From: UBA6987 sp045616945
GTDB taxonomy: Bacteria > Bacillota > Clostridia > Lachnospirales > Lachnospiraceae
Length of the DNA stretch: 23,680 bases
Direction: 5' to 3'
Assembly (NCBI GenBank): GCA_045616945.1
Contig: JAZLHR010000071.1
Coordinates: 1-23,680, forward strand
Shown here: positions 22,801 through 23,680 of the stretch, one piece after another
How positions within the stretch are numbered: the stretch's first letter is position 1
Layout of the letters: every line of letters begins with the position of its first letter
Notes under the pieces: generated by a model
Told to the model about the DNA's origin: nothing
What the model saw: only the letters and a program-made list of their open reading frames with translations
Databases searched by the model: none
Made by a program: the position numbers and the translations under genes

Positions 22801-23388
22801 AAGGAAGTTTCCGAGCGTTTTACGTTCCTTCACGGGCAGCAGCAGGATATCGCCAAAGCGGAAGAGGAACTGCAGAAGATCATCCGGCAGCTGGAAGACG
22901 GAATGCGCCGTCAATTTTCCGAACAATTCGCGATCATTCAGAGGGAATTCAACCTTGTATTCCGGGATCTGTTCGGGGGCGGCAAGGGCACTCTGGAACT
23001 GATGCCCGGAGAAGATCCGCTGGATGCGGGCGTTATCATCAATGCGCAGCCGCCCGGCAAGAAGCTGCAGAATATGGCGCAGCTTTCCGGCGGCGAAAAG
23101 TCGCTGACTGCCATCGCACTGCTCTTTGCCATCCAGCGGCTGAAGCCTTCGCCTTTCTGCCTACTGGACGAGATCGAGGCAGCGCTGGATGAGCCGAACG
23201 TAGCCCGTTTTGCGGATTATCTGAACCGCCTGAAGGACACGACGCAATTCCTTGTCATCACGCACCGACGCGGCACCATGGAAATGGCAGACCGTTTATA
23301 CGGTGTCACGATGCAGGAAAAGGGTATTTCGGTCCTGGTATCGGTCACGCTCACCGATGCCATACAAAATGAAACAATGAAAGAGTAA
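19816..23388 (+). CDS. smc: Chromosome condensation protein SMC
   Basis: 1190 residues. The head begins at the N-terminus with the KSFANRG motif and Walker A GPNGSGKS (31-38). The Q-loop region and GQGQIDQILSNKPEERR motif follow. A long coiled coil occupies about 165-500. The hinge (about 505-660) includes YEGYGGAVRKVM and GGSISGGAF. A returning coiled coil (about 665-1010) leads to the C-terminal head with signature LSGGEKSLTAIALLFAI (from 1090) and Walker B CLLDEIEAALDEPN (from 1115). SMC forms a ring with ScpA and ScpB that organises and segregates the chromosome; scpAB are elsewhere. AGAGG before the ATG and a 4-nt gap from rnc indicate coupled translation. Complete and normal in length. 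Confidence 0.97.
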   Translation: MYLKKIEAQGFKSFANRGVFEFTPGIMCIVGPNGSGKSNVADAVRWVLGEQSAKQLRGSNMQDVIFSGTENRRAMGYAYVAVTLDNTDHALNVDYDEVTISRQVFRSGESEYRINGNICRLKDVYELFYDTGIGREGYSIIGQGQIDQILSNKPEERREMFDEAAGIVKFKKRKAITLKKLEEEHQNLLRVNDIVSELEKRVGPLEKESETAKHYLNLRDELRAYEIGAFYLESTEAETHLQKVRENLAIVTGDLTNVYKEAETLKDQYDSLSGALAEQEEVIDRKQQRRSDVRVDQENREGRIGILREQIQSAKNSKEMMAERLTALDGDISRLNEEKAVFMKDKGDLNRQLDAADDKITRMEEKLEAADAHIQDLLDQAEAKNSEILASMQEKAELAGNIQSLDAKRSNLQLRRSELAQELLTAEAEEQDQRARADTCRKDLQETKAELEEDAARINEYKESLSGKQKELSEANQILRGAEQKTAQLKSRLEALQNLTERYEGYGGAVRKVMDCRNDHPAICGVVADLITTDKLYETAVETALGGKIQNIVTETEACAKEMVQFLKQNRLGRATFLPLDSVSGQENFPQPEALKENGAIGRGSDLVKADKKYAGVVQSLLGNILVARDMEAGSRIARKYHFRLHIVTLEGEYFSPGGSISGGAFKNSSNLLGRRRELSELEEAVKNAQHACRIAEEKAALLEKDKESLEINLENLRTLSESRRLRETKLSLELAQLERDIEEGRSRRKNSETEEKQILTAISAFDAEKEKAVASDRALDAANVLRRKEITGITASVEREKNRRAAAAKDLEQLRIEFANQNQKNEFLLENIRRINSESERLLSERENVLKTAEESIEAQQAREAEIEALTQAMADGEAELAALGTELETLVRQKEETKEKQQGYFASRELVLQRQTDLDKESFRLQGQQQRLEEQIEKQAEYLWSEYEMTPSQAKAAYNPEITKLSEARSFISEKKAAIKALGNVNVSAIEEFKEVSERFTFLHGQQQDIAKAEEELQKIIRQLEDGMRRQFSEQFAIIQREFNLVFRDLFGGGKGTLELMPGEDPLDAGVIINAQPPGKKLQNMAQLSGGEKSLTAIALLFAIQRLKPSPFCLLDEIEAALDEPNVARFADYLNRLKDTTQFLVITHRRGTMEMADRLYGVTMQEKGISVLVSVTLTDAIQNETMKE

Positions 23389-23393
23389 CGATC

Positions 23394-23680
23394 ATGGCTT
23401 TTGATTTTTTGAAGAAACTCTTTGCCGCCAAGGAACTGGACGATGACTTTTACGAGGAATTGGAAGAGAACCTGATCATGGCGGACGTCGGAATGGCCGC
23501 TTCGGAGGAGATCGTAGCGGATCTGCGCCAGCGTGCGAAAGATAAGCGCGTCAGCAGCGAAGCGGAATGCAGACAGCTTTTGAAATCATCGATGAAGAAT
23601 CAGTTCATGCGTCATCCGGCCTCCTATCCCTGGGAAGATGACAAATGCATCCTCCTGGTCGTAGGCGTCAACGGCGTCGG
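23394..23680 (+). CDS. ftsY: Signal recognition particle receptor FtsY (5' part; cut by window end)
   Basis: The first 95 residues or so of FtsY, running off the window at LLVVGVNGV, the start of the GTPase P-loop. The visible part is the N-domain four-helix bundle, with the family pattern DDFYEELEENLIMADVGMAASEEIV. The acidic A-domain found in E. coli FtsY is missing: the protein starts with MAFDFLKKLFAAKELDDD, a short amphipathic helix that probably mediates membrane contact. FtsY receives ribosome-SRP complexes at the membrane. The ATG is 5 nt after the smc stop. An smc-ftsY pair, often followed by ylxM and ffh, is standard in Firmicutes. Confidence 0.95.
   Translation, partial: MAFDFLKKLFAAKELDDDFYEELEENLIMADVGMAASEEIVADLRQRAKDKRVSSEAECRQLLKSSMKNQFMRHPASYPWEDDKCILLVVGVNGV

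Overview
The window reads as a mid-GC Firmicutes chromosome, most likely an anaerobic member of Clostridia, possibly gut-associated. This rests on a PerR/reverse-rubrerythrin oxygen-defence pair, a sortase signal of the SPxTG type, strong Gram-positive Shine-Dalgarno sites, a SpoVB/MurJ-like flippase and the order plsX-acpP-rnc-smc-ftsY. Genus-level assignment is not possible from the sequence alone. No rRNA, tRNA, CRISPR array or insertion sequence was found.

Layout. 1-447 is the C-terminal end of a sortase-anchored surface protein. 552-1675 is a peroxide-defence unit (perR, reverse rubrerythrin) with its own promoter and a strong terminator. 1739-3694 is a second unit: a TPR protein overlapping a DUF4037 nucleotidyltransferase-like protein. 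Its promoter carries a Fur/Per-box-like element resembling the one at the perR promoter, so the pair may belong to the same regulon. 3699-8187 holds a tandem 23-bp repeat directly upstream of a near-consensus promoter, then phoH, ybeY, a lipid-flippase-like MOP exporter and a BaiN/HI0933-type flavoprotein, all on the + strand. 8188-9256 is an AT-richer, gene-poor stretch with a broken gene of unknown function, hairpins and degenerate repeats. 9257-14013 is a tightly packed minus-strand operon, clpC-radA-chrA-chrA, with intergenic gaps of 0-2 nt. A divergent promoter region separates it from a + strand unit made of a large membrane-tethered family 5 substrate-binding protein, a YfbR-type 5'-deoxynucleotidase (TTG start) and a small membrane protein. 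From 17693 to the end lies the conserved plsX-acpP-rnc-smc-ftsY block, with ftsY cut by the window edge just at its P-loop.

How the genes work together. PerR probably senses peroxide and controls itself and rubrerythrin, and perhaps the TPR/DUF4037 pair. PhoH and YbeY belong to an RNA-maturation neighbourhood. ClpC and RadA are protein- and DNA-quality-control ATPases, here joined to a two-subunit chromate-type transporter. PlsX and ACP feed phospholipid synthesis, RNase III processes RNA, SMC organises the chromosome and FtsY receives SRP-ribosome complexes.

The least explained parts are the putatively peroxide-regulated TPR/DUF4037 pair, the tandem repeat at the phoH promoter, a ClpC lacking its middle (UVR/M) insert and without ctsR/mcsAB beside it, and the 8.2-9.25 kb island.
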